A DNA stretch of 64,000 nt, taken from NCBI RefSeq assembly GCF_020520425.1, contig NC_079491.1, positions 9,659,143-9,723,142 of the forward strand. Direction: 5' to 3'. A program made the position numbers and the translations under genes. Source of the stretch: Spinacia oleracea. Lineage: Eukaryota > Streptophyta > Magnoliopsida > Caryophyllales > Amaranthaceae. Shown piece by piece: positions 21,949 through 33,123 of this stretch. Positions within the stretch are counted from its first letter, which is position 1; each line of letters starts with the position of its first letter. Under the pieces are notes generated by a model. That model did not search any database, was not told where the DNA came from, and saw nothing but the letters and a program-made list of their open reading frames with translations.

Positions 21949-22654
21949 TACTTAACATTATCAAAAAAAAAAGGATTTTGTGAACCGTGTAAAAGTGTAA
22001 ATGATGAGATTATAAAAACAAGCGGAGGAAGATCCCACATGACCACAACATTTGGAGTTTCATGCATGTCAATACACAGAGACGAGTCTAATAAGTACTC
22101 ACATGACTGCAGAATTGCTTATGTATAAATCGTAAGAGACTGTCGAAAGAGACTGCTTGAATAGTGTGAAACTGGAAATAATGCGATTATAAAAAAACGG
22201 AGAAAGTACAATAATACAATATAAATTGGTCTTCCCAACATGCAGAGACACAACTGGGTTGAGGTTTGTGCTTCGTGCTAAATTGTTTGATTAACAAATT
22301 GATCAAGTGTCAAATGATCCTTTAGCATCTTTTCTAATAGTATTAGTTTATGTGTAGTTGTTTTGTTTGACGGCTATTGATTCCTTGTACAGTCTTGAGC
22401 ATTATTCAACTATTGGAAATCATGAGGATGAAAACTATTGGACGATGAAGGTTAAAGATTAGATACGGAGTAAAACAACATTTGCTAATAGAATATGACA
22501 AATCTTTTCTTCAAGTTACATAATTGGACATCTCTATCTTTCGATTTATTCCTCAATTGAATTTTTTAAAAAATAAAAATTGGACAACTCCAACCACAAT
22601 TAATTAATTTTAGGATGGAATATGCTTGAGCTTTTACGTGGTCAAAAGTGATTT

Positions 22655-22907
22655 CACTACAAGAAACTGTATTATTAACGACAGGAAAAATCCCGTCGTT
22701 AAAGGCCAATAATGGCGGGATTTCTTATCGCAAACCTATCATAAAAGAGGGCCGTTATTGATGGAAAATCTTGTTGTTAGCCCGTCGTAAAAAGGCATTT
22801 GCGACGGTTATTCCCGTCTTGATTTGGTTGTTAGACTGTGGCTTTTACGACGGAAATTTTAACTCGTTATTATTGAGTTGTCATTAATGATACAAATTCA
22901 CGTAGGG
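22655..22907. mobile_element. CACTA-type MITE, copy 1
   Basis: It begins CACTACAAGAAACTGTATTA and ends in an altered complement (TACAAATTCACGTAGGG). The flanking TTT (22652-22654 and 22908-22910) fits the 3-bp TSD of CACTA (En/Spm) elements. The interior holds short subterminal repeats of the kind CCCGTCGTTAAA / GACGG that can fold back. Copies of the same family lie at 26,107 and 53,908. Confidence 0.75.
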
Positions 22908-22910
22908 TTT

Positions 22911-24023
22911 CGCTGTTGAAATGGATCGGACCCTATTGCATATTGGCGACAAGGGCAAGCCATCTATAAAAATTGGTCTAACAACAAAACTTGAATATAT
23001 GAGGGAAAATTTCATTCATTCATGCATTATAGTAGAAGTTTATTTCGAATACAACTAAAATCTAGAGAGAGAAAACATAGCATTTCATCTAAATTGGCAC
23101 TGAGTCACACACACAGGTTAACATGCCTAAAGAGTATAAAAAAAAATAACAATGCCCGGAAATATGGACAAGCATTTGACATTATTACAAAGATAAGGAA
23201 AATCTAACACTAGAGAGTTAGGGTTGAGCCAATGAGAAAAGATTAAAGTGTTGATCAGCTTTAGACATGGTAAAACTTACTTGACTTGAATTATCCTACT
23301 CATACCAGAAAATAGATGACCCGAAATTGGCTCAAATATAAATAGATATGATCATATTAATTGAACCCGCTCATATTGAAATTTGATAACCTGAAATATA
23401 TCGAGCCTGGAATGACTTGACAGAAATCGAAAGTAATTGAAATGAATTAGTTTCCCGTAATAAGTTAATTTTCAAATATACGCAGAATTATATTATGCAA
23501 AGTTGCCTCGTGCATAAATAGACCGGATTATGTCATACTCGTCCCAAACCCCAAAACCGAATTACTCGAAACAGATCCAACATCTATCAACCCGACTTAA
23601 ATCAAATGTAATTGAAACAAATTATAGTTCATTTCCCACACAAGTTAATTCTTCAATATATATCCGAAATTAACCTGACCTGAATAGACCTGGCCCGACC
23701 CGTTTGCCTACCAATCAAGTGTCTAAAAGGACTATTTAGGAACGTCCAAGGTGGAAGTCCACGCATGTACACTAGGATGCCAAGTCACATAACAAAGATA
23801 GAAAAAATGCATGCATGAGCTGGACAGACAACCGTATAGCCACATTATTATTGTTAATATGCCATCATTTTGACTCTTCATCCTCTTCAAGAGTTCCTCC
23901 CATTCTACCCCTTTTTTTCCCTTTAATAATTCTCAATTGTCGGTCCATTTCACTATTTTTATCAATTTTTTCTCACGACAAACAAGAACAACAACTTGTT
24001 TTTCTTAAATTAAAGATCTAAAA
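22911..24023. other. Upstream region of the HPP gene
   Basis: No gene is visible. From about 23,270 to 23,720 the text is rich in GACCCGAAAT/TGACCTGAA-type words that look like a decayed non-autonomous repeat. A 68-codon frame (23,815-24,021) ends two bases before the HPP start codon; it could be a leader ORF if transcription begins upstream, but I see no conserved peptide. Confidence 0.4.
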
Positions 24024-27000
24024 ATGCAAATCCAATGTTCTAAAAACCTCATATTTTCTCCATTGTTTCCTCCCTCGAAGATTCTAAACAGGAAGAACAT
24101 TAAACAATATGTGAACTTGAGTAATAGTAATGGAGGATCATCGGGTGTATTGTTTACGAGTTTTCCTAAGAGAAGGCGGTGTTTTAGTACCGTGATAGCT
24201 TCTTCTTCGACTAATGTGAACGCACCTTTGTTTGATACTTGGTCACCTGATAAAGCTACTCCTTCTCCTTCTCTTAGTGATGTTCTATGGCCTTCTCTTG
24301 GTATGTATATATATATATATGTTCCTTTTATTTCATTTTTAGATTTTTTTTATAAGACGATTTTACTACATTTAAGGAGACGTTCTATTCGAGGGGAATA
24401 CCTAAAACATTGCATACATTCATACTCTAGGAGTATATCTAATAAGATAACAAATTACCTAGTTATCTATTTGTGCCTATGCACTGGATCCAGTATAATA
24501 CCAAGTATATGTTGAATATAATGCCCCTCAAAAAAAAGAAAAAAAAGAATTAGTATGATCTACAAATGTATATAATACCTCTGTTTCAAAAAAATCTTTA
24601 CACTTACTATTTGCACGGGTTCCGGTGCAATGTTTGACCATTATTATATCCAATTCTATATGGAAAAAAATTATAAAAAATTGATATTTATAAAATACAT
24701 TTTGAAACGAATCTAACAAGATATCTCATGATAATTTTTGATCGATATAATAGTGAGAATTTATGGTCAAAATTTTGATTTTTGAACACATTTTTCAAAG
24801 CGTGAAGAACTTTATGAAACGAAGGTCGTATACGATTTGAATAGTTTATGAACAAAAAATGAAACAACATTTGCCAGAAGAAAATAACATGATATGGAAG
24901 TATGGAACACAATACTCCTTTTTTCTTTGTTTTTTTTTTCTTCATTGATTTTAGGAACATTTTAGCCCATATTTTTAAGGGTTTTATATAGATTCAATTA
25001 TTAATATCCAAATCACTAAATTTGGTGACTATATAAAAACATCATGTAAATAGAGATTTCTATAGATAGAATATAGTTAAGGAGTAGTAGTAAATTTTGA
25101 AAATTCTCCAATTTTGACTTAGAAAGAGGGCCTAGCCGAGAATTCTTTAGCTATTCTTCATGTCACGCACTCCTTACTTGCATACTTAGCACAAATAGTA
25201 TTACTACTATATAACGCTCTTATGTATATAATCAACATCTTACCAAATAGTTATACAATTTAATTAAATAGTTATGTTCAGTAATTAATATAATTAATCA
25301 AATAGTTATACTTTTTTATTGCACAATTGTATGTTTTAATGATAACATCAGTCTTATGCGTATGACGGTTTATAGAAAACCTACTCAAAAAGTAAGAAAG
25401 AGTGGTACAAAAGGGGACATCTTTAGGAAACTTCACTCACACCTGAAAATTTATTTTGGTCAATTTTCTCTATTTAGTGGAAAGCAAACTCATTTTAAAA
25501 TTCAAAATTATATCTGTCTGTTATAGCCGGTCAAACTAATTTTACTCTAGAAAACAATTCAATTCTAGACGAAAATTCTACTTCTTTTCAATTGTGCTCG
25601 TATGTAAACCAAAAGAGCGTTAAATTAAATCATAATTTCCACCCTCATAAATAATGATAATTTTGTTTCCCTTTATGTATTTAATTATCAATTATGCTAC
25701 CTAAACTAACAAATGAGTAAATTATTGAATCTTTTTAAAAAAATAGGGGCATTTGCGGGAATGGCAATGTTGGGTAAGGTGGACCAATTGCTAGCACCAA
25801 AAGGATTATCAATGACGATAGCGCCATTAGGGGCTGTTTGTGCTGTTTTATTCATCACTCCTAAATCTCCAGCTGCAAGGGTATGTACCATTGTACCCTA
25901 CTCCTATCTCAACATTTACTATTATGTGATTGGTTCAATTATATTGCTTTGGGACCCATTTTTATCCAATATAATTATAAATTGACCATATGATATGAAT
26001 TATATGATCATGTTCTTTTATTCTTTACCATTGTTTTTGTGTGGCTAAAGATCTTTCTTCCAATTCTTTACAATTATTGCCAAATTCTTCCAAATGTGAG
26101 TACTAGCACTACAAGAATTTGTATCTTTAACGACAACCTAATTACGACGGGGTCAAAAATCCCGTCGCAAAAGCCTTTTGCGACGGGGCTAACAACCAAA
26201 CAATGACGGGAATAACCGTCGCAAATGTCTTTTACGACGGGCTTACGACGGATTTACGACGGGATTTCTATTAACGACGGCCCCCTTTTATGACGGGTTC
26301 GCGACAGGAAATCCCGTCGTTAATCAACGATTATTGGCCTTTCGCGACGGGATTTCCCGTCGTTAATAATACAATTTATTGTAGTGTAGCTAGTTTATCA
26401 TTTTGTCAAATTCTTCCAAATGTTTGATGTGAAACAACATCTCTGTTTTGTTTGACTTATTTTGACTTGTTTTAGATAAAACCAACTCAAAGAAAGTAAG
26501 TTCAGAGAAAATAAGTTTTTTTCAAACATTTTCGTATACAAATAAAAAATTTCAGATAAAATGAGTTAAGATACGTACAAATAGGTTGGTTTCCCTATAA
26601 ACATGTAAAGTTTGATACTCCGATACAATGTAATAGAGATAATTGTATATTCCGGTAGTAAATACGAGTTAATTGATTTGAATACGGCTTAAAGTTGAAG
26701 AAATATACCGAGTACCTTAGCAAATTAGGCCATGCATGTTCTATTCATTGTATTTCACTTACTTCAGTTATTATATATAAGTTTAGATAAAGCTAGAGTT
26801 AGATATATATTCAGATAAGTTCACATAATGGTTGATTAAAGGTACCCGAGCATAATATATAACTTAAACAAGTTCTAATAAGTTCAATTAAGCAAAAATT
26901 AGGTGAATAACGACACGGTACAAAGTTCACTATAGATATTTCAATCAGAAACTTTTGTGTAAGACCGTCTAACTGTTATACCATTTTTTTGGTATTAACT

Positions 27001-28067
27001 AAACTGGTGTAAAACATAACTAATTGAATAACAAAATAGTTAAGGTATAAAGACAAATAGATAAATTTATGAGTCGAATAGTTATTAATTTTGAACAAAC
27101 TTATTATTAACTAAAACTCATAAAATCTTAACTAATTGATCTCATTGCTTAACTAATCAGTTTCATTGTTTAACTAATTGGTTAAGTGCTTAACTAATTG
27201 ATTTCGTTGCTTAACTAATTGAATTTCAGACTTAACTAATTGGTTTCAGTGGTTAACTAATTAGTTATAACTAATTGGTTCCAGTGCATAAAAGTGGTCT
27301 AACCGTTATGCCGTCTTTCCTAAAAGTTTGTATATTTCAAACAGGTAACTTGTAACCTACTAAGCTGAATTAGGTTTAGATCAGTTTTAGTAATTAAGAT
27401 AGGGAGTATTATTCATACTAATTACTCAGGGACAATTAAAATTGGTGCAGAAATACAACATGTTCATGGCACAAATAGGGTGTGCAGCAATAGGAGTCAT
27501 AGCATTCACACTCTTGGGACCAGGTTGGCTTTCCAGGGGTGCTTCCCTTGCCGCTTCCATTGCCTTCATGATTTACACCAAATCTACTCACCCTCCTGGT
27601 AATTTATACTTCTATATATGCTTTGTAAGTTTGATTTTTGCACGTCAAAATTCTTGTAAAAGATGGTCTGATATATTCCAAGTCGTCGAACTAATTAAGT
27701 GTAACTTAAACGAAAAAATTGAAGGGCCAATTGAAACTAAAAGGTTTATCTAATTAGTGTAATTGTATGTATGTGTAGCTGCAAGTTTGCCATTATTGTT
27801 TATTGATGGAGCGAAGCTTCATGGACTAAATTATTGGTACGCGTTATTTCCTGGTGCAGCCGGATGTGTTCTCCTATCTCTCCTTGTAAGCTTTTCCCAA
27901 CTTACAAATTACGCTAAAATGTCAAATACGTGTTTATCTGAACTTATCTTGACTTGACAGACTTATCACGGACATAATAATGATATTGACTTGGGAAATT
28001 TTCTTTGATTTTTATGATATTGCAGCAAGAGATTGTTTACTATTTGAAGGAGAATTTCAAGTTTTGA
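24024..28067 (+). CDS. NITR2: Plastid HPP-family membrane protein, NITR2;1-like nitrite transporter, 5 exons
   Basis: Exons 24024-24300, 25747-25880, 27451-27598, 27779-27885, 28026-28067 give 235 aa with frame kept at all junctions. The first 60-odd residues are Ser/Arg-rich and poor in acids (KRRRCFSTVIASSSTN), which fits a chloroplast transit peptide. Then come four hydrophobic spans (GAFAGMAMLG, SMTIAPLGAVCAVLFIT, FMAQIGCAAIGVIAFTLLG, WYALFPGAAGCVLLSLL) and the family signature THPPG with AASLPLLFIDG. Its last exon, 13 residues long, is charged. In Arabidopsis, HPP proteins of this type (NITR2;1, which I remember as At5g62720) carry nitrite across the chloroplast envelope to nitrite reductase. 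The same role here follows by family. Introns 1 and 2 (1.4 and 1.6 kb) each carry a MITE. The start is the first ATG of a frame that leads into the transit-like sequence. Confidence 0.9.
24575..24828. mobile_element. Stowaway-type MITE in intron 1 of the HPP gene
   Basis: The ends read ATACCTCTGTTTCAAAAAAA and, reversed, ACGACCTTCGTTTCATAAAG, with TA at both borders. The interior (GAATTTATGGTCAAAATTTT, AACGAATCTAACAAGAT) is related to the element at 21,691-21,948 in opposite orientation. The TIRs are more degenerate than usual, suggesting an older copy. Confidence 0.65.
26107..26386. mobile_element. CACTA-type MITE, copy 2, in intron 2 of the HPP gene
   Basis: The left end is CACTACAAGAATTTGTATCT and the reversed right end is CACTACAATAAATTGTATTA. 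The TSD is a perfect TAG (26104-26106 and 26387-26389). The 280-bp interior is packed with GACGGG / CCCGTCG words in both orientations and can form a long hairpin. This is the best-preserved of three copies in the window. Confidence 0.9.
26950..27325. repeat. MITE-like repeat with a TTAACTAATTG tandem array
   Basis: Imperfect inverted ends (AAGACCGTCTAACTGTTATA on the left; reversed right end AAGACGGCATAACGGTTAGA) enclose about eight copies of a 20-24-bp unit built around TTAACTAATTGnTTTC at about 27,120-27,285. It lies in intron 2 of the HPP gene, about 130 bp before exon 3. No clear TSD was found. Confidence 0.5.
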
Positions 28068-28775
28068 TCCGTCAAAAAGAAAAAGAAAAAAGGTTTTGAT
28101 TTAGAGCCCTAATTAAGAAAGGGAAGTTGAGCAGGAGTGTGTTACCGAGTACAGTACATAGTATTTTTTGAGGCACTCTTAAAAATGTTGGACGAAGGAC
28201 ACAAGTTGAAGTACTGATTAGTATTGCAAACAGCCAAATATATGGAGATTCCGTACAAAATGTACAGGAAATTGGATTCAAGAATTCAATGTAAACCGTA
28301 AATTATTATTCTTTGTACAAAATAAAATTACAAATGTTGTATTAATAAATAATAAGTTTATAATCATTCAGATCGAGCTCATATTGGTTGATTGGAAGAC
28401 ATACATTTGCTTCTTCCATGTATTTGTTGTTGTTCATTAATTTTTATGAAGCAGTTGCAACTCTTGCAAGTTACAATATATTGGATGTATGGTGAAAATT
28501 CTCAACTATGGAGTAATAGTATTGAGTTTGAGAATTGAACTATTGCAGCAAACACTCAAACAAACTAGTTTAATTAGTTATAGATCTCAACGGGCCAAGT
28601 CGAGTCCTATGTCAGAGGAGAATTTGATCACATATAAGACTGGCAGAATTACATCCTAAAACCAATTGGTGATAGACGGAGTAACACACCAATCATATAT
28701 CTAAGTCATCCTCCCATTTCCTTATTATATATGGATTATTCTTCTTAACACGAGCTTCAACAAGTGTTAAACGAG
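28068..28775. other. 3' region of the HPP gene and intergenic DNA
   Basis: No further gene is seen. The text is AT-rich and runs to the TTATA target site of the gypsy element. The HPP 3' UTR probably fills the first 250 bp. Confidence 0.5.
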
Positions 28776-28780
28776 TTATA

Positions 28781-29177
28781 TGCTAAGGGAAATTGTACCT
28801 AAGTCAAGGCTTAGAAGTCAATACGTTGACTTTACTATTTAGCATTGACTTCCTGTTATTGTTGCAACTGAATTCTGTTATGCAATCTGTGGCTTGAGTT
28901 ACTTGTTTTTCAAGCTAACTAACAGGAATTGTAGTATATAAACAAATGATGTAAGCTACGATTCATTCATGAAATATATTACAACTTCTCTCTCTAAATT
29001 CTCCTTTCTTAATTCTCTTCTTCTCTTCTTCTGTTTCTGAATCTTCTTCTTCTTTCTTCTGGTGCAAGCTATCTTCTTCTTCTTCTTCTTCTTCTTCTTC
29101 TTCTTCTTCTTCTTCTTCTTCTTCTTCATTCTGTAATCTGTCACAAAGTTGACAACAGGATCAAGTATCCTGTAACA
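28781..29177 (+). repeat. 5' LTR of the gypsy element
   Basis: The LTR begins TGCTAAGGGAAATTG and ends CCTGTAACA. It contains a (TTC)n run at about 29,068-29,126 that is longer than in the right LTR, which accounts for most of the 20-bp length difference. Confidence 0.95.
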
Positions 29178-29178
29178 T

Positions 29179-29190
29179 TGGTATCAGAGC
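29179..29190 (+). other. Primer-binding site of the gypsy element
   Basis: TGGTATCAGAGC, one base after the 5' LTR, is the usual complement of the 3' end of initiator tRNA-Met. Confidence 0.9.
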
Positions 29191-29262
29191 CAATTTGATC
29201 ACATTTGATCAAATCAGGCAGTGTGATCTTTTACAGAAAATTGAGTTACGATCTGGAACCAA

Positions 29263-31013
29263 TTGATTAATTGGCTGCAGTCCAATCTGGCTCCTGCAAC
29301 CAGACGAGCAGCAATGGATGATCACTTTAGGCAATTAGAGGCAAAATTGCTTGAGCAATCAAAAAGGGTTGAGAGTCAGTCTGCGCAGATTGAAGATCAG
29401 TCCAAGAAATTGGATGGAGTGATGAATTTGCTGCTGGAAATGAAGAACCAGATGAGAGACTCCAGTTCTGAAAACAGCAGACACACAGAAACTCCTAAAG
29501 AGGGTAATGCTACTAAACCTATGGGGTATAACCCTAAGATTTCTTTCCCTAAATTCGATGGAACTAACAGTAGAGAATGGATCAAGAAGTGTAGCAGGTA
29601 TTTTAGTCTTTGCAATATCAGTGATGATCATAAAGTAGATTTGGCTTCACTTAATATGGTTGACAAGGCTGAAAAATGGGTGACAAGCTACCTATCAACT
29701 AAAAGAAATGTGGATTGGGGTGAGTTTTGTCTGGATTTATCTGCTAGGTTTAGAGATAATAGGGGTACCAATACTGTGGAACAGTTCAATAAATTGCAGA
29801 AACTGATTCTGTAGAAACTTACCTAGACAATTTTGAAGATTTAAAATCTGATGTTATAAACACTCATCATGGGTTACCTGAAGAGTTTGTGTTGGAAAGC
29901 TTTATTGGGGGTTTAAATCCTACTGTCAAACCCTTTGTTAAAGCCTTTAGACCCAATACAATTGCTGAGGCAGTTGAATTTGCTAGGTTACAGGAAGAAC
30001 AACTAGCAGCATGTTCACAGAAAACTTATACTACTAGACCATTTCACTACAATCAGAAGGCTATTCAAGCCATACCTTTGAACTCCAATAAACCCACAAA
30101 TGCTAGCCTGCCTGCATTACTACCTACACCAAATACAAAACCTACTCAAATAACCAAATTCAACCCAAGATATGCCAAGAACTTTAGGCACATTTCAGCA
30201 GATGTGAGGGCTGACAAAATTGCTAAGGGTTTGTGTTATTACTGTGATGCACCATATGAAAGAACACACAAATGCCAATTCAAAGAACCACAGTTGTTCA
30301 TTGTGGAAATATCCAGTAGTAATGAGGATAAAGGGTCAGATGTTAGTGAGGATGATGGGGATGATGAGTTGGATAGTACTGGAGTAGCTGAGCCAATTTT
30401 ATCTCTTAATGCATTGTCTGGCAACCAGAATTTCCAAACAATGAGGGTGACAGGCACTAGGAATAATAAATTGTTCCATGTTTTGGTTGATTCTGGAAGC
30501 ACTCACAACTTCTTGGCTTTGGAGTTAGCTAAGAAATTGGGTTGTGCTATTGAATCCATACCTTCTCAGCATGTAACAGTAGCTGATGGAAATCACGTAG
30601 CATGTCAACATGTCTCCAAAGGGTTCACTTGGGCCATGCAAGGGAGAACTTTTACAGCTGATATGATGTTGATATCCTTGGGGGGTTGTGATATGGTTCT
30701 TGGAGTTCAATGGCTAGCAACATTGGGCCCTATTTGTTGGGATTTCAAAGCTTTGCTTATGGAGTTTCACTTGGATGGATGTCAGTTTGTCCTACAGGGT
30801 ATACACCCACAGAAAGTGAAAGTAGTGGAGGGTGCACCTTCAGCAAAGTTGTTCAGTAATGCAGTCCAGCTTTGTTTGTTACAAGTAAGGGATATGTCCT
30901 TCCAACCTGTACAGCAGTCAACCAATCAACAGCATGAGGACAGTGAACTGGAAGTTTTGAAAGAACAGTACAAAGACATTTTTGTTGACCCTGAGGATTT
31001 GCCACCTCACAGG
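29263..31013 (+). mobile_element. gag and protease part of the gypsy element (fossil)
   Basis: The translated text shows a gag-type region (ISFPKFDGTNSREWIKKCSR), a zinc-knuckle-like CYYCDAPYERTHKC and an aspartic protease signature VDSGSTHNF. The region runs into the target site of the hAT insertion. It is broken and is described only as part of the fossil. Confidence 0.9.
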
Positions 31014-31681
31014 CAGTGGCGGACCCAGGATATTTGGTCAGGGGTGGCACGAAAGTGGTAGTCGTTGAGATATAAAATGACAATATCACAAAGTTGGGTA
31101 TTAAAAGTGCGTAACTCTTAGGTGTTTTTTCAGTGCTAAATTTGTGTTAATTGATTGCATGAAACTTCAAATTGGCTGAGATTTTTTTTTTTTTTATCAA
31201 TATATATCAGTAAAAGTGAAAAAAGTACAAAGTTAAAAGTGACTATTATTAAGATATAGCAGTAAATAATGGATTAGACTTATTATTTTATCAAAAAAGT
31301 ATTTATTTATAGTTTAGTTCAATTAAATATAAAGGTGGAAAAAGAAGTAGACAATGTTTCGATAGGTTTAGAATAAAAATAAAATAAAAAGCTAAAGCCA
31401 GATGCAACTAATGGATTTTTTTTAGAAGAAAACGAATTAAAAAAAATGAGCTGAAAATTAACCAAGTTTGTCAATAAGGGTCATCGAACCCTTGATCTCT
31501 GGGCAACACTAGATAAAAACACTTAATCCTTGTTAACCATTGCAACACAGCCATTTTCAACGTATATCTGGTTCAGATATAATACATATGCGCAAGTTTT
31601 TTGTTTTTAAATACATTTTAAGTTTTTTTTTTCCTGGGGGTGGCACGTGCCCCCCTTGGCCCCAATGTGGGTCCGCCAGTG
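31014..31681. mobile_element. Non-autonomous hAT element inside the gypsy pol region
   Basis: This is a 668-bp insertion. Its left end is CAGTGGCGGACCCAGGAT and its reversed right end is CACTGGCGGACCCACATTGG. A perfect 8-bp target duplication, CTCACAGG, lies at 31006-31013 and 31682-31689. The 8-bp TSD and short TIRs place it in the hAT superfamily. The subterminal GGGGTGGCACG / GGGTGGCACGTGCC words are also paired. It encodes no transposase. Confidence 0.9.
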
Positions 31682-31730
31682 CTCACAGGGGGGGTATTTA
31701 ATCACACAATTCCATTAGAGCCTAATGCAA

Positions 31731-33123
31731 TGTTAGGTTATGATACATATGACAATTCATAAATCATGCGGAAAAACCATAAAGCCAGGAAAACATATTA
31801 TTTACACATAATCATTTAGCATAGTTTAGATGCATACACTTTGTTGCGTGCCTTCCCTAGCTGCGCCCGAACCGAACAAGAACAAGTCTTTAGGACTCCA
31901 AGTGTCGTCCCTCCGTAGATAGTCCACAGCACGTCCGGATCCGCCTTAAGCTTGACCAACTAGAATCGCCCTTAAGGTACTATTATTTTCGGCACTTTAT
32001 AGGCAATTGTGTAATTGAATTTTGCTCTCAAAACTCACTTTGAATACTTGAATAATCTATATAAATATGTGACCCTAGGCACCTATTTATAGAGTTATGG
32101 AAAAGGATTTGGAATCCTATTAGGATACTAATTTATTTAATTATAATCCTACTAGGACTCTAATTAAATAAACTAAATCTTTTAGGATTGGATTTAATCA
32201 TATGACAAATCCCGGTAGCTTCAGGATTCGAGTAGCACACAAACACACACGCACGCACAGCAGCCCACGAGAGGCGCCATGCGCGCGCGCACAGCCCATG
32301 AGCTCGCAGCCCACTGCCGCAAGCCCACACGCTGCCGCAGCCTTGGCGCGCGCTGGGCCTGCCTTGCGGTGGGCCTGGCGCAGCCTTGGCTGGTGCGTTT
32401 GTGGCGCGCTGGCTTGCTGGGCGATGGCCCGGCTTCGTGCTGGGCCTTCGTCTGGCAGGCCTCGTCCGATGCTAATTCGTACGACACGTTTCCGATTAAT
32501 TTCCCGATTCTGGAATTCATTTCCGATACGAACAATATTCAATATTTCCGATTCCGGAATCAATTTCCGTTTCGAACAAATATTTAATATTTCCGTTTCC
32601 GGAATTATTTTCTGATTCCGATAATATTTCCGATTCTGACAATATTTCCGTTTTCGGCAATATTTCCGATTCCGGTAATATTTCCATTTCCGATAATATT
32701 TTCCGATACGTACCATGTTTCCGTTTCCGGCAACATCTACGACTTGGATAATATTTATATTTCCGATACGATCCATATTTCCGTTTCCGGCAATATCATC
32801 GTTTCCGGAGTATTCATTTCTTGCCTGTGACGATCTCAGCTCCCACTGAAACCAAGATCCGTCGATTCCGAATATCCATAGATGGAGTATTTAATGCCAT
32901 TAAATACTTGATCCGTTTACGTACTATTTGTGTGACCCTACGGGTTCAGTCAAGAGTAAGCTGTGGATTAATATCATTAATTCCACTTGAACTGAAGCGG
33001 CCTCTAGCTAGGCATTCAGCTCACTTGATCTCACTGAATTATTAACTTGTTAATTAATACTGAACCGCATTTATTAGACTTAACATTGAATGCATACTTG
33101 GACCAAGGGCATTATTTCCTTCA
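31731..33123 (-). repeat. 3' LTR of the copia-type element
   Basis: This is a 1393-bp LTR. It holds a GC-rich patch (about 32,230-32,470) and an array of TTCCGATTCCGG/TTTCCGTTTCCGGCAATA words (about 32,480-32,815). The same layout occurs in the other LTR at 40,693-42,085. Confidence 0.95.

Noticed and set aside
28956-29144. Poly-lysine frame on the minus strand
   Set aside because: It is the (TTC)n run of the gypsy LTR read in reverse.
32198-32776. Long frames on both strands in the copia LTR (also at 41,160-41,738)
   Set aside because: They coincide with the GC patch and TTCCGG array of the LTR, are identical in both LTRs and show no domain.
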